Made by a program: the position numbers and the translations under genes
Assembly: GCF_014529985.1 (NCBI RefSeq)
Contig: NZ_JACVMU010000008.1
Coordinates: forward strand, 124,001-188,000
DNA length: 64,000 nt
Direction: 5' to 3'
Origin: Leucobacter sp. cx-42
GTDB taxonomy: Bacteria > Actinomycetota > Actinomycetes > Actinomycetales > Microbacteriaceae
Shown here: one piece after another, positions 10,041-17,095 of the stretch
How positions within the stretch are numbered: the stretch's first letter is position 1
How the letters are laid out: each line of letters starts with the position of its first letter
Notes under the pieces: generated by a model
What the model saw: only the letters and a program-made list of their open reading frames with translations
Databases searched by the model: none
Told to the model about the DNA's origin: nothing

Positions 10041-10093
10041 TTGCAAGTGCGGAATAACTTTAGATAGTGTTTCGGTATCGCAAGTAGATTGCG
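10041..10093 (+). promoter_or_regulatory. Rightward early promoter and operator copies
   Basis: TTGCAA (10041-10046) and GATAGT (10063-10068), 16 bp apart, resemble a promoter. TTGCAAGTGCGGAA (10041-10054) is a degenerate match to the TTGCGATTCCGCAA operator, and CGCAA-GTAGA-TTGCG (10079-10093) is a further inverted repeat just upstream of the excisionase-like gene. Repressor binding here would block the early operon. Confidence 0.5.
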
Positions 10094-10121
10094 TGTACGG
10101 AATTACGGAAGGAGTGGCAGA

Positions 10122-10370
10122 TTGACGTCAGAAAAGAAGCCACGAAAACTCACTACGCAAGAGGTCGCAGACGAGTACCGCAGTCACATCATCACGGTGC
10201 GAATCAGTCTCAACGCGGGAAAGCTCCACGGCAAGCAGCGCACCAAAGGTGGCAACTGGCTAATCGAAGAGGGCTGCGCAGAGGCGTGGGCAGGTGGGGA
10301 GCTCTGCGAGCACAAGAAGTCAGAGGCAGAGGAAGCACGCGACAAGATCCAGCTCGTGCGAGCGAGCTAA
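10122..10370 (+). CDS. Excisionase-like small helix-turn-helix protein
   Basis: 82 residues. Residues 9-60 (LTTQEVADEYRSHIITVRI... RTKGGNWLIEE) match the MerR-like winged-helix fold of phage excisionases: a recognition helix, a turn around residue 40 and a closing strand ending in a Trp-Leu-Ile core. It is the first rightward gene, the usual place for xis or cro. The TTG at 10122 is taken as start because GGAAGGAG lies 7-12 nt upstream; an in-frame TTG at 10089 lacks such a site. Either directionality control (Xis) or Cro-like control is possible. Confidence 0.65.
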   Translation: MTSEKKPRKLTTQEVADEYRSHIITVRISLNAGKLHGKQRTKGGNWLIEEGCAEAWAGGELCEHKKSEAEEARDKIQLVRAS

Positions 10371-10389
10371 CTCCGCCGGTAAAGCAAAA

Positions 10390-10413
10390 AGCCCGTAGCG
10401 GTAACTACGGGCT
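10390..10413. terminator. Hairpin between early genes
   Basis: A perfect 9-bp stem AGCCCGTAG / CTACGGGCT. The only T-run is on the minus strand side (GCAAAAA on plus), so as a classical terminator it would stop leftward transcription. On the plus strand it may attenuate or stabilise mRNA. Confidence 0.5.
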
Positions 10414-10436
10414 AGAACATCTAGATAGGACTCAAA

Positions 10437-11048
10437 ATGTCTGAGATCAACGATAACAGCAAAATCAAGACAGCGGCCGAGAAGACCGTAGAGATGATCC
10501 GAAGCATCGCTAACGAAGAGATCGATAAAGCTGAGGAGGCGCGGCGCACAGCCTTTGATAATGCGATCAAAGAGATTGAGTCCGCCCGCAGCGGTACTCG
10601 AAGTGAGTCTTCAAGCACCGCTGCAACGAAGCAAGATCTAGCGGCTCAGGAGCCCAATCTCACGAATGGTTTCAAGCCCATTGTCCTCGGCGACCAGCTC
10701 AATTGCCTCCCAAAGCTTCTCGATCTGGTTTTCTGGGGTGGCTTCAGCTCGCAGCTTCTTGACCGAATCAATGATGTTCGTCATTCTTCTCCTGTCGTAG
10801 CGGAGTCAGAGGCGGTCACCTCTGATGCTCCTGCCATGACCGTACAGGAGAACACCGGTGCGGGGGCAGTGTCTCCTTCTGCCCCCGCACAACCTCGATT
10901 CGTGGCGGTCGGAGGGTACGTGTACGACCGCGAACTGGATCGCACTTTGGTCACAACTGACAGCGGTCTTTTCCCCGCCCTTGTTATTGCGCGGCTTAAC
11001 GCTGGCCACCTTGATGCCAACACTCTTCTTTGGGAGGAAGCAAAGTGA
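10437..11048 (+). CDS. Hypothetical early phage protein
   Basis: 203 residues, not recognised. Residues 10-50 are charged and helical with heptad-like spacing (a likely coiled coil). A middle segment has a hydrophobic patch (LLDLVFWGGF), then a Ser/Ala/Pro-rich linker, and a C-terminal domain starting PRFVAVGGYVYDREL. ATG at 10437; the upstream sequence TAGGACTCAAA gives a weak ribosome site. The last codons overlap the GTG start of the antirepressor gene by 4 nt (GTGA), so the two are co-translated. Confidence 0.6.
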   Translation: MSEINDNSKIKTAAEKTVEMIRSIANEEIDKAEEARRTAFDNAIKEIESARSGTRSESSSTAATKQDLAAQEPNLTNGFKPIVLGDQLNCLPKLLDLVFWGGFSSQLLDRINDVRHSSPVVAESEAVTSDAPAMTVQENTGAGAVSPSAPAQPRFVAVGGYVYDRELDRTLVTTDSGLFPALVIARLNAGHLDANTLLWEEAK

Positions 11049-11914
11049 ACGCGGTGGATGTTTTCTCAGAAAAGCTGGATGACCTCAAGATCATCACGCT
11101 CACTGACGGTGAGGTGTGGTCGGCTCGCGACCTGATGCCGTTCGCCGGCTACAAGGCGTGGCAGGACTGGTCGCGGGCGATTAACCGCGCAATTATCTCG
11201 GTGAACGCTAGCGGTCTTGACGCTGCGGAACATTTTAGGGGAGCGCCTAAAACGTCTCCGATGCCGAACGGCGGGACGAAGCAGATCGAAGACGTCGAGC
11301 TCACCCGCTACGGCTGCTACATCTTGTTCCAGAACGCGGACGGATCGAAGCAGGAAGTCGCGGCGGCGCAGCAGTATTTCGCGGTGAAGACCCGTCAGGC
11401 GGAAGTTTCGCAGCGGGAGACCCCCTCTGGCGCGGAATTGATCGCTCTCGCGGTACTCGAAGCGCAGGCGATGCTTACGGCGAAGGATCAGCAGATCGCG
11501 GAGCTTGAACCAAAAGCGGCGCAGGCAGACACGTTCCGTCAGGCAGACGGGCTGCGCACGATCGGTGACCTAGCAAACGACCTCAAAGTGCATGCGGCAT
11601 CAAACCATGCTGGCGTGAAGATTCTCCGTGATGACGTTTTCGACCTCGCTGGCATCGTCGGACTCATCATTCGCGGCAACACTGTTCGCAAGAATCAGCC
11701 AACATCTCGAGCGATTGAGGCTGGCTGGGTGAAGCCGAAGGACACAACCGTTGACACGCACAATCACGGCTCGTTCGTGAAGGTGTCAGCTCGGCTCACG
11801 CCACGTGGTTATGGCCGTCTTTGGGATGCGGCGGGCACAAACCTCAAGAAGTACGGGAGTGTGCTGATGCCGAAGGAAGACGCAGATCTCGTTGCTCAGG
11901 CGGTGACGGCATGA
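11045..11914 (+). CDS. Phage antirepressor (BRO/DinD-like N-terminus, KilAC-like C-terminus)
   Basis: 289 residues from GTG 11045 (GAGGAAG ahead). The N-terminal part contains EVWSARDLMPFAGYKAWQDW, typical of the Bro-N/DinD-like domain of phage antirepressors. The C-terminal part (from about residue 150, DQQIAELEPKAAQADTF) has the linker and winged-helix pattern of the KilAC domain, ending GRLWDAAGTNLKKYG. Proteins of this build bind DNA or repressors and favour lytic development. It sits in the early operon just after the immunity region. An 'AGGCGGTGACGGCATGA' junction couples it to the next start. Confidence 0.82.
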   Translation: MNAVDVFSEKLDDLKIITLTDGEVWSARDLMPFAGYKAWQDWSRAINRAIISVNASGLDAAEHFRGAPKTSPMPNGGTKQIEDVELTRYGCYILFQNADGSKQEVAAAQQYFAVKTRQAEVSQRETPSGAELIALAVLEAQAMLTAKDQQIAELEPKAAQADTFRQADGLRTIGDLANDLKVHAASNHAGVKILRDDVFDLAGIVGLIIRGNTVRKNQPTSRAIEAGWVKPKDTTVDTHNHGSFVKVSARLTPRGYGRLWDAAGTNLKKYGSVLMPKEDADLVAQAVTA

Positions 11915-12189
11915 ATTACCTGCCGCTCGTGATCGTTTTCTTACTGCCTTTCGGCTTCACCGTCACTTTCTTGTGGTTGACGGAACGCAATCGCGTGCGC
12001 GACTTCAACAATTCCAGCCAGTGCGCTGCCGAGCCCGAAGAGGGCAATTACCAAGACCGTGAGGCCAAAGCTGGTGAATCCGCCGATCGCGTAGAACGCG
12101 AGAACAGACACAGAAACCACCGGAATGACAGCTCTCATCACAAACCAGGTGACGGCGCTACCTCGATTGGCAAGCCTGTAGGGGGTTGA
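11911..12189 (+). CDS. Possible small membrane protein (low confidence)
   Basis: 92 codons. The ATG overlaps the antirepressor stop (ATGA). Residues 3-24 (YLPLVIVFLLPFGFTVTFLWL) form a credible transmembrane helix followed by positive charge. The remainder is polar, His/Arg-rich and lies opposite the better-supported membrane gene on the other strand, so its later part may be only a chance reading frame. Confidence 0.3.
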   Translation: MNYLPLVIVFLLPFGFTVTFLWLTERNRVRDFNNSSQCAAEPEEGNYQDREAKAGESADRVERENRHRNHRNDSSHHKPGDGATSIGKPVGG

Positions 12190-12270
12190 TGAGGCTCCAA
12201 TGGTTGATGCAATCACTGCGGTGATGATGAGCATCGCGAGGAACTCTGCGGAATCGGTCGAGAACTGCAT
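11941..12270 (-). CDS. Small membrane protein on the lysogeny strand
   Basis: 109 residues, not recognised. Three hydrophobic segments are visible: about residues 9-30 (EFLAMLIITAVIASTIG), 41-62 (TWFVMRAVIPVVSVSVLAFY) and 66-92 (FTSFGLTVLVIALFGLGSALAG), ending in a polar tail. It is transcribed against the early operon, as are other candidate lysogen-expressed genes of this prophage, and superinfection exclusion or membrane modification would fit. The ribosome site (CAGGAAT) is close to the ATG. Confidence 0.5.
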   Translation of the reverse strand: MQFSTDSAEFLAMLIITAVIASTIGASSTPYRLANRGSAVTWFVMRAVIPVVSVSVLAFYAIGGFTSFGLTVLVIALFGLGSALAGIVEVAHAIAFRQPQESDGEAERQ

Positions 12271-12779
12271 ATTCCTGATTCTATGGGCGGCTGCGTGTAG
12301 CTAGCCGGCCTTCTCTTCCAGGGGATCGCCCTTGGGTGTGCTGCTGCATACCCAAAACAGGGCTTTGCGCGGGTAACTGCGTCTAGTCCACGAATGGCCT
12401 AAACAGCCGCTCTATCGCTGCGAGAGCCCCTTTCACCGGGTGTTCCATGACCAGCATCGAGAGCTCAATCGAATAGCAGATAACCGGCATACGGGGTTGC
12501 GTCAGGGTTCGTGTCCTGGCGCGTGAGGCGTTGTGTGTGGGGAGCGGGTTGCGGCGCCAGGAATGGCGTTTGTGGCTCGCATGTAGGGGTTTTCGAACCC
12601 TAGCCGCGTGGATAGTTGACGCGCGTGTTCTACCCCGTGGTGGGGATAAAAACTTTGGCCGTCTTTGTGCGGCTATGGCGTGCGTAGTGCTGCGCGGTGC
12701 CTGGGATTCCCGGCCGCGCACCAGGTGCTAAATCCTGGCCGCCAACGACCATTCTGAGTCACCAACGAAGGGAGCCGTC
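12271..12779. other. Long gap without a convincing gene
   Basis: No reading frame here shows coding character. Visible structures are the hairpin GCGCGG...CCGCGC around 12691-12718 with an inner CTGGG/CCCGG stem, and CCCC-GTGGT-GGGG at 12633-12645 followed by ATAAAAA. The gap separates the immunity/antirepressor part from the main early operon starting at 12780, so it may hold the early promoter, but no clear -35/-10 pair is seen. Confidence 0.4.
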
Positions 12780-12983
12780 ATGGCTACTGCAGTAAAGAAG
12801 GCACGTCGCGCGAGCGGCATTAAGTTCACCAAGCCCACGAAGGTTGGCACTCCGCTGGCTGAGCGCCACGAATTTCGCGAAACGGTCATCAAGCCAGACG
12901 GGTTGCGTGGAGCTCGCGGCAAAGTGGCGCGTTCGGAGAAGAAGCTCAAGCGCGTCCGCGAGGCGTGGGGCGTAACCGCCTAA
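12780..12983 (+). CDS. Small basic phage protein
   Basis: 67 residues, strongly basic (VKKARRASGIKFTKPTKVG...SEKKLKRVREAWG). It follows AAGGGAG at good distance. It is not recognised; the charge would suit nucleic-acid binding. First gene of the early operon after a 500-bp gap; the next gene starts 39 nt downstream. Confidence 0.6.
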   Translation: MATAVKKARRASGIKFTKPTKVGTPLAERHEFRETVIKPDGLRGARGKVARSEKKLKRVREAWGVTA

Positions 12984-13021
12984 ACGATTTTCCAGATCTA
13001 GAGAAAGAAACGAGAAACCAG

Positions 13022-13972
13022 ATGACTGTCTTTGTATTTGCATGCATCTTCGCCGCGCTCGCCGTAGCCGCGCTGCTGGGTGGCGCGATTGTCGCCCATC
13101 GTCCTGAGGAGACGCGAACTCGCTACAACGGTGAGGTTGAGGTCTTGCGCGAAAAGGGCGAGGGCAAAGGGTGGTGGCGCCTGAGCGCTGCTGCACTGCT
13201 CGTGATCGCGCTGGGGTTCGGGTTCGCCTCGATGTCGTACACGAACGACGAAGGCCAGGCGAAGGTGCTGCGTTCCTGGACTGGTGAAGTTCAGGGGGAA
13301 GTCACAAAGCCGGGCTTTGGTCTGAAGGCGCCCTGGCAGTCTGCTCTGACGTACGACATCCGCAATCAGCAGGTCATCTTCGCAAGCTCAAAGGGCGAAC
13401 CAACGAAAGACGCGAATGGCCCGCAGATCACCATCCAAGACAAGGAAGGTGTGAGCGCGAACATCGACATCTCGGTGCGCTACTCGATCAAGCCTGACGC
13501 GGTCGTCGACGTGTACAAGCGTTACGGCACTCAGGAGAACTTCATCAGCAAGTTTATCGAGAACGACATCCGTGCAGGCGTTCGTACAGTCCCCGCGGGG
13601 TACGGCACCATCCAGCTGCTCAATGGCCGCGCCGAGGTCGAGCAGAAGATCACCGAATACCTCGACGAGCGCTGGGCAAAGCGCGGCGTTCAGGTAGAGA
13701 CGGTCTCGCTACAGGAGATCCGATACCCGAAGGACGTGCAGCAGCGCTTCGCCGAGGCACAGAACGCCCGCACCGAGGTTGAGAAGGCAAACGCCGAACT
13801 CGAAGCAAACAAGGTCAAGGCCGAATCAAACCGCGTTCTTGCTGAGTCGCTGACCGAGACCAACCTCGAGCAGCTGAAGTACGAGACGCTCCGCGAGATC
13901 GGCAAGGGCGGCAACTTGGTGATCGTTCCCGAGGACTTCTCGGGCATGGTCAACCTGCCAGCAAACAAATAG
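13022..13972 (+). CDS. SPFH/Band 7 (prohibitin-like) membrane protein
   Basis: 316 residues. Two N-terminal transmembrane helices are visible (residues 2-23, VFVFACIFAALAVAALLGGA; and about 56-76, LSAAALLVIALGFGFASM). An SPFH domain follows from about residue 85 (LRSWTGEVQGEVTKPGFGLKAPW through DISVRYSIKPDAVVDVYKRYG) and then a long Ala/Glu-rich coiled coil (AEAQNARTEVEKANAELEANK). SPFH proteins form ring-like membrane scaffolds and influence proteases and membrane domains. Such genes occur in some actinophages, where their role is unknown. The ATG at 13022 starts exactly at the first membrane segment. It lies next to the Acb2-like gene. Confidence 0.85.
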   Translation: MTVFVFACIFAALAVAALLGGAIVAHRPEETRTRYNGEVEVLREKGEGKGWWRLSAAALLVIALGFGFASMSYTNDEGQAKVLRSWTGEVQGEVTKPGFGLKAPWQSALTYDIRNQQVIFASSKGEPTKDANGPQITIQDKEGVSANIDISVRYSIKPDAVVDVYKRYGTQENFISKFIENDIRAGVRTVPAGYGTIQLLNGRAEVEQKITEYLDERWAKRGVQVETVSLQEIRYPKDVQQRFAEAQNARTEVEKANAELEANKVKAESNRVLAESLTETNLEQLKYETLREIGKGGNLVIVPEDFSGMVNLPANK

Positions 13973-14030
13973 CGCTCGCCGCCGGTGTAGCGCCAAGTCA
14001 TTAGCTCACCCAGAAGAAAGAGAGCCGCTC

Positions 14031-14243
14031 ATGGCACAGAACGAGACGCGATTCCTTATCGCGCAGGACGGCGGCAAACCGTCAGAGCCGCAGCTGGACG
14101 CACAGCGAGAGATCCGCCAGTTGATCGCAGAGGCCGGCGCGCGGCTGGAAGACCTCACTGAACCGTCGCGGGAGCAGTCGCTCGCGCTGACAAAGCTCGA
14201 GGAAGCCCTCATGTGGGCTGGTCGCGCGATCTTCAAGCCGTAA
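14031..14243 (+). CDS. Acb2/Tad1-hairpin-type small protein (candidate anti-defence nucleotide sponge)
   Basis: 70 residues, start ATG 14031. The C-terminal half (residues 44-68) reads TEPSREQSLALTKLEEALMW, the helical-hairpin signature I associate with the Acb2/Tad1 family of small phage proteins. Characterised members bind cyclic oligonucleotide or cADPR-type signals and so block CBASS or Thoeris immunity. The N-terminal helix (LDAQREIRQLIAEAGARLEDL) is also family-like. Function here is inferred from the motif only. It is the middle gene of a short early cluster with the SPFH gene upstream and a tRNA-like element 9 nt downstream. Confidence 0.62.
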   Translation: MAQNETRFLIAQDGGKPSEPQLDAQREIRQLIAEAGARLEDLTEPSREQSLALTKLEEALMWAGRAIFKP

Positions 14244-14252
14244 CGCACGGTC

Positions 14253-14301
14253 GCCGGTGAGCCAGTTGGGGCTTCACGGGGTTCGAATCCCCGCACCGGC
14301 A
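14253..14301 (+). ncRNA. 49-nt tRNA-like element lacking an anticodon arm
   Basis: GCCGGTG (14253-14259) pairs with CACCGGC (14294-14300) to give a perfect 7-bp acceptor stem with A as discriminator. CGGGG-TTCGAAT-CCCCG (14277-14293) is a perfect T-arm with a canonical loop. Between them GCC-AGTTGG-GGC (14261-14272) forms a D-like hairpin, and only TTCA separates it from the T-arm. There is no anticodon stem and no encoded CCA (CTG follows). The layout resembles the tRNA-like domain of tmRNA or a deleted tRNA. It lies between two small genes of the early operon. Confidence 0.6.
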
Positions 14302-14332
14302 CTGAACACATTCCGACAGGAAGGGGTACGCC

Positions 14333-14491
14333 GTGGAACCTATCGCGGACGAATGGTTGCTGCTCCTCGCAGCGATCGGATGGAGCTTGATGGCATGGCG
14401 CAGATGGGGCCACCACATTTACGAGGCCAGCCGGAAAGGTCTGGTCTGGCTTGGGTACAAGGAGGACACAGATGCCGGCCAGCTGGAATAA
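14333..14491 (+). CDS. Small membrane-associated protein, 52 residues
   Basis: GTG 14333 follows AGGAAGGGG at ideal distance. The product begins MEPIADEWLLLLAAIGWSLM, a short hydrophobic helix, followed by a basic, aromatic segment (AWRRWGHHIYEASRKG). It is not recognised. The stop overlaps the next gene's start by 20 nt, supporting translation. Confidence 0.55.
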   Translation: MEPIADEWLLLLAAIGWSLMAWRRWGHHIYEASRKGLVWLGYKEDTDAGQLE

Positions 14492-14732
14492 CGCGACGCC
14501 CTGGCGAGACGCCGAACTCGGCGACGTATGGGCGCTCGACGTTGACTACATCCCCGTCGCCGCGTGGACCGTGGTTGGTAGGAGCGGTCAGCTCTTCTTC
14601 TACGAGCCCGTGAACCAGCTCTATATCTCCCTCGGCGGCGTGATCGCTGCCGGCCAGAAGATTTGGCCGTTCCCCGCGGCCCCAACGTCATCACCCACTG
14701 GTGGCGACACAAACATCAACAAACCCGCATGA
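14472..14732 (+). CDS. Hypothetical phage protein, 86 residues
   Basis: ATG 14472 with AAGGAGG 7 nt upstream inside the previous gene. The sequence (PASWNNATPWRDAELGDVWAL ... GQKIWPFPA) is soluble, Trp-rich and unrecognised; it reads like a compact beta fold with a disordered tail (TSSPTGGDTNINKPA). A CCGCAT/ATGCGG hairpin overlaps its stop. Confidence 0.55.
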   Translation: MPASWNNATPWRDAELGDVWALDVDYIPVAAWTVVGRSGQLFFYEPVNQLYISLGGVIAAGQKIWPFPAAPTSSPTGGDTNINKPA

Positions 14733-14856
14733 ATGCGGAAAACCACACCCACGAACCATCCCACACCAGCAACCAATGCACGCCCAACACTGCGGCGAGC
14801 GCTTCGGCTGCTGCAGGGGAGGGGTTTGTGTGGTGTGGGGGAAGGAGGGCTGACGT
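14733..14856. other. Strand-asymmetric, fold-back region before the replication gene
   Basis: An A/C-rich left half is followed by a G/T-rich right half. CCCACACCA (14760-14768) is the exact complement of TGGTGTGGG (14831-14839). The loop holds TGCGGCGAGCGC, which recurs near 18912 upstream of the ASCH gene. It may be a replication origin, an operator or an mRNA leader. Confidence 0.35.
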
Positions 14857-15633
14857 GTGGCGCGTGAGCATGCGAATATTCGTTTGGATATGTGGGGTGA
14901 TGGTGATTGGCGTGCGTTGTCGATGCCGGCGCAGTGGCTGTATGAGTTGTTGTTGACGCATCCGAAGACGAATCGTGCGGGTGTGTGTGATTGGCGGCCG
15001 AGGCGGCTTGCGGCGATGGCTGCGGGCTTGTCTGTTGGGGACGTTGAGCGCATGGCTGCGGAGCTTGTGGCGGGGTTTTTCATCGTGATTGATGAGGACA
15101 CTGAGGAAGTTTTGGTGCGGTCGTATGTGAAGCATGACGGTGTGTTGAAGCAGCCGAACATGGCGGTGACGATGGCGAACGACTGGACTGGGGTTGCGTC
15201 GGAGCGGCTGCGTTCGGTGGTCGCGTTTGAGGTGCAGAAGCTGAAAGCTGAGCACCCTGATTTGCCGGGTTGGAAGTCTGCGCGGCAGCTTGAAACGATC
15301 CTTAGTTTCAGTGGGGTAAACGTGAAGATTGACCCATCGGTTGACCCATCGGTTGAGGGTGAGTCGATGGGTCGCACTACTACTACAGCTACATCTACTA
15401 CTACAGCTACCCCCCTTCATAAAGAAGGGGGTGCGCCTTCGGCCCCACCGATTTTCTGTGAACGTCATCCGGTCGGCACCGACGCAGCGTGCAGGGCGTG
15501 CAAGGTCGCAGGTGTCGCGTTCGAGCGGTGGGCGGCCTCGCAAGAGGAGCCGGCACCGGTGGAGCACAAGCATGTTTGGATGCCCGACGGTAGCTGCAAC
15601 ACCTGCCCGGTCATGCAAGAGGACGCAGCATGA
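14857..15633 (+). CDS. Phage replication-type winged-helix protein
   Basis: 258 residues, GTG 14857 with AAGGAGGG 7 nt upstream. The N-terminal half (HANIRLDMWGDGDWRALSMP, then WLYELLLTHPKTNRAGVCDW) is typical of phage replication initiation/helicase-loader proteins, in which the 'no change in one round of test' helical core senses a winged-helix fold; similar proteins precede SSB and RusA in actinophages. A Thr/Ser-rich linker follows (about residues 175-195), then a Cys/His region (CERHPVGTDAACRACK and HVWMPDGSCNTC) that looks zinc-binding. It overlaps the next gene by 4 nt (ATGA). Confidence 0.6.
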   Translation: MAREHANIRLDMWGDGDWRALSMPAQWLYELLLTHPKTNRAGVCDWRPRRLAAMAAGLSVGDVERMAAELVAGFFIVIDEDTEEVLVRSYVKHDGVLKQPNMAVTMANDWTGVASERLRSVVAFEVQKLKAEHPDLPGWKSARQLETILSFSGVNVKIDPSVDPSVEGESMGRTTTTATSTTTATPLHKEGGAPSAPPIFCERHPVGTDAACRACKVAGVAFERWAASQEEPAPVEHKHVWMPDGSCNTCPVMQEDAA

Positions 15634-15983
15634 TGAACCTCCCACAGCTCGAGCAGGAGGCAAGCGCCCATGCTGAGCGGATCCTCACGCTCCTGGAAGA
15701 AAAGGACGGTACAGCCTTGGCCCGCTACATTGCAGGCCTCACCCGCGACCAGATCCAATACGCCCTCTACGCGATCGGTAACGGCTACAACCGTGAAGTT
15801 GTCGCGAACGCGCTCGCCGCCGATCAGTTGGCGGCTACGGAGCGGGTGTGTGCGGAGTTGAAGGCGGGGAATGTGGAATTGCTCGAGACTGTGCGGTCGA
15901 TGACTGAGGATCGCGATAACCAGGCGCAGCGCGCCGCGGCTCTTCGGCATCAGCTGCAGCTGGTGGGGGTGAGGGCAGCGTGA
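15630..15983 (+). CDS. Hypothetical helical phage protein
   Basis: 117 residues, ATG overlapping the upstream stop. The protein is almost entirely helical and charged (LEQEASAHAERILTLLEEKD, DRDNQAQRAAALRHQLQLV), with coiled-coil-like heptads at both ends. It is not recognised. It overlaps rusA by 4 nt, so it is part of the replication/recombination operon. Confidence 0.6.
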   Translation: MMNLPQLEQEASAHAERILTLLEEKDGTALARYIAGLTRDQIQYALYAIGNGYNREVVANALAADQLAATERVCAELKAGNVELLETVRSMTEDRDNQAQRAAALRHQLQLVGVRAA

Positions 15984-16426
15984 AGATTCACGAGTACGTG
16001 TTCGAGTGGGTGAAGCTCCCACTGTCCCTGAACGGGCGCATGCACTTCCACGAAGCTAAGCGGGTCGTGAAATCGATCCGTGACGAGGCCGCAGCGTGGG
16101 CGGCGACCCTGCCCCGCATGGATCGCTGCATCGTCGAGATGGAGTGGTTCGTGAACACCCGCACCCGGCGCGACGACGAGAACCCCGTCGCATCGCTGAA
16201 ACCGTTCTGCGACGGCCTCGTCGACGGAGGCCTCGTGGAAGACGACACCGCGGTGTTCATGGTGAAACTGATGCCGCGCATCACCTACCGCCCCAAACGT
16301 GAGGGCGAGGCGTGCGTGGTGTTCCGTGTAGCGGAGATCCCGCCCGCGTTCCGGCCTGACAGCGTGCAGGCCATTATCGACCGACTGAACTTGGAAGAAG
16401 AGACACATGAGCAAGAAAACGAATGA
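15980..16426 (+). CDS. rusA: RusA-family Holliday junction resolvase
   Basis: 148 residues. The RusA pattern is clear: LPLSLNGRMHFHEAKRVV at the N-terminus and the acidic active-site cluster TRRDDENPVASLKPFCDGLVD with VEDDT (residues about 65-95), which coordinates magnesium. It cleaves branched DNA arising from phage replication and recombination before packaging. It overlaps both neighbours, consistent with coupled expression with the clamp-like and SSB genes. Confidence 0.88.
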   Translation: MKIHEYVFEWVKLPLSLNGRMHFHEAKRVVKSIRDEAAAWAATLPRMDRCIVEMEWFVNTRTRRDDENPVASLKPFCDGLVDGGLVEDDTAVFMVKLMPRITYRPKREGEACVVFRVAEIPPAFRPDSVQAIIDRLNLEEETHEQENE

Positions 16427-17073
16427 CAAGAAACCGAGCATCACGCTCCCACTGATGGAAGCGATCGAGGCGTGCGCAGCTGTCCTGCCGCACACCTCCA
16501 AAGATCCAGTCACGCCAATCATCACGGTCGCGCAGATCTCAGGCAGCCGGATCGCGGCCACGGACCCGATACACGGTCGGCACCTTCAAACTCTCCCAAG
16601 AAGCCACGGGCGAAATCCTGCTACCGCGCCAGGGAATCGAATGGATCGCAAAAACCAACACCCGCACCCTGGTCGGCAGCTACAGCGGCGCCACCGTCGA
16701 AGCATACGAGCTCAAGATCACCGGTATCCAACCAGGGACAGAAGACCACGCGCTCGCCACAGCGACGGTGACGGTCGAGATTATTCACCAAGGCGAAACG
16801 GAGCGGCTCTGCCGGTTCAACCCCATCAGCGGCAACTTCCCGCCAGTCGCGGAGCGCCTGCTCGACGGCCATGAAAAAGCAGTGGAAGTTACCCCGCTAG
16901 ACCTCCAGCCGGAGCTGCTCGAACGTGTCACCGCGTACGCGAAAAAGTGGCAGCGCGGGAAGTCGATCCGATTCATCAGCGGCAAATCCGACAACCCGTA
17001 CAGGCCAGCAGCGCTGCGAGTCACCGTCGGCAACTTCGACGGACTGATCCAGCCCACACTCCTCACCCGATAG
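16407..17073 (+). pseudogene. DnaN-like sliding clamp gene with a one-base frameshift
   Basis: The first frame (MSKKTNDKKPSITLPLMEA...) is sensible up to IAATD at 16565; one extra C in GACCCGATAC (16565-16567) then destroys it. In the +1 frame the text continues RYTVGTFKLSQEATGEILLP and further to VTVGNFDGLIQPTLLTR at 17073. ATDRYTVGTF is the clamp-like 'TD+' motif of beta-clamp domains. Corrected, the product is about 221 residues, shorter than cellular DnaN (about 370), as in phage clamp-like proteins. Whether the shift is a mutation, a sequencing error or recoding cannot be told; two half proteins would otherwise be made. It lies between rusA and ssb. Confidence 0.75.
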
Positions 17074-17095
17074 AGAAACCAGAAAGCAGGAAAAC

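Noticed and set aside
12580-12612. T-arm-like AGGG-GTTTTCGAA-CCCT suggesting another tRNA
   Set aside because: Loop of nine bases and no matching acceptor or anticodon stems around it.
12383-12721. 112-codon minus-strand frame in the gap before the early operon
   Set aside because: Arg/Thr/Pro-rich composition, no ribosome site and no domain-like pattern.
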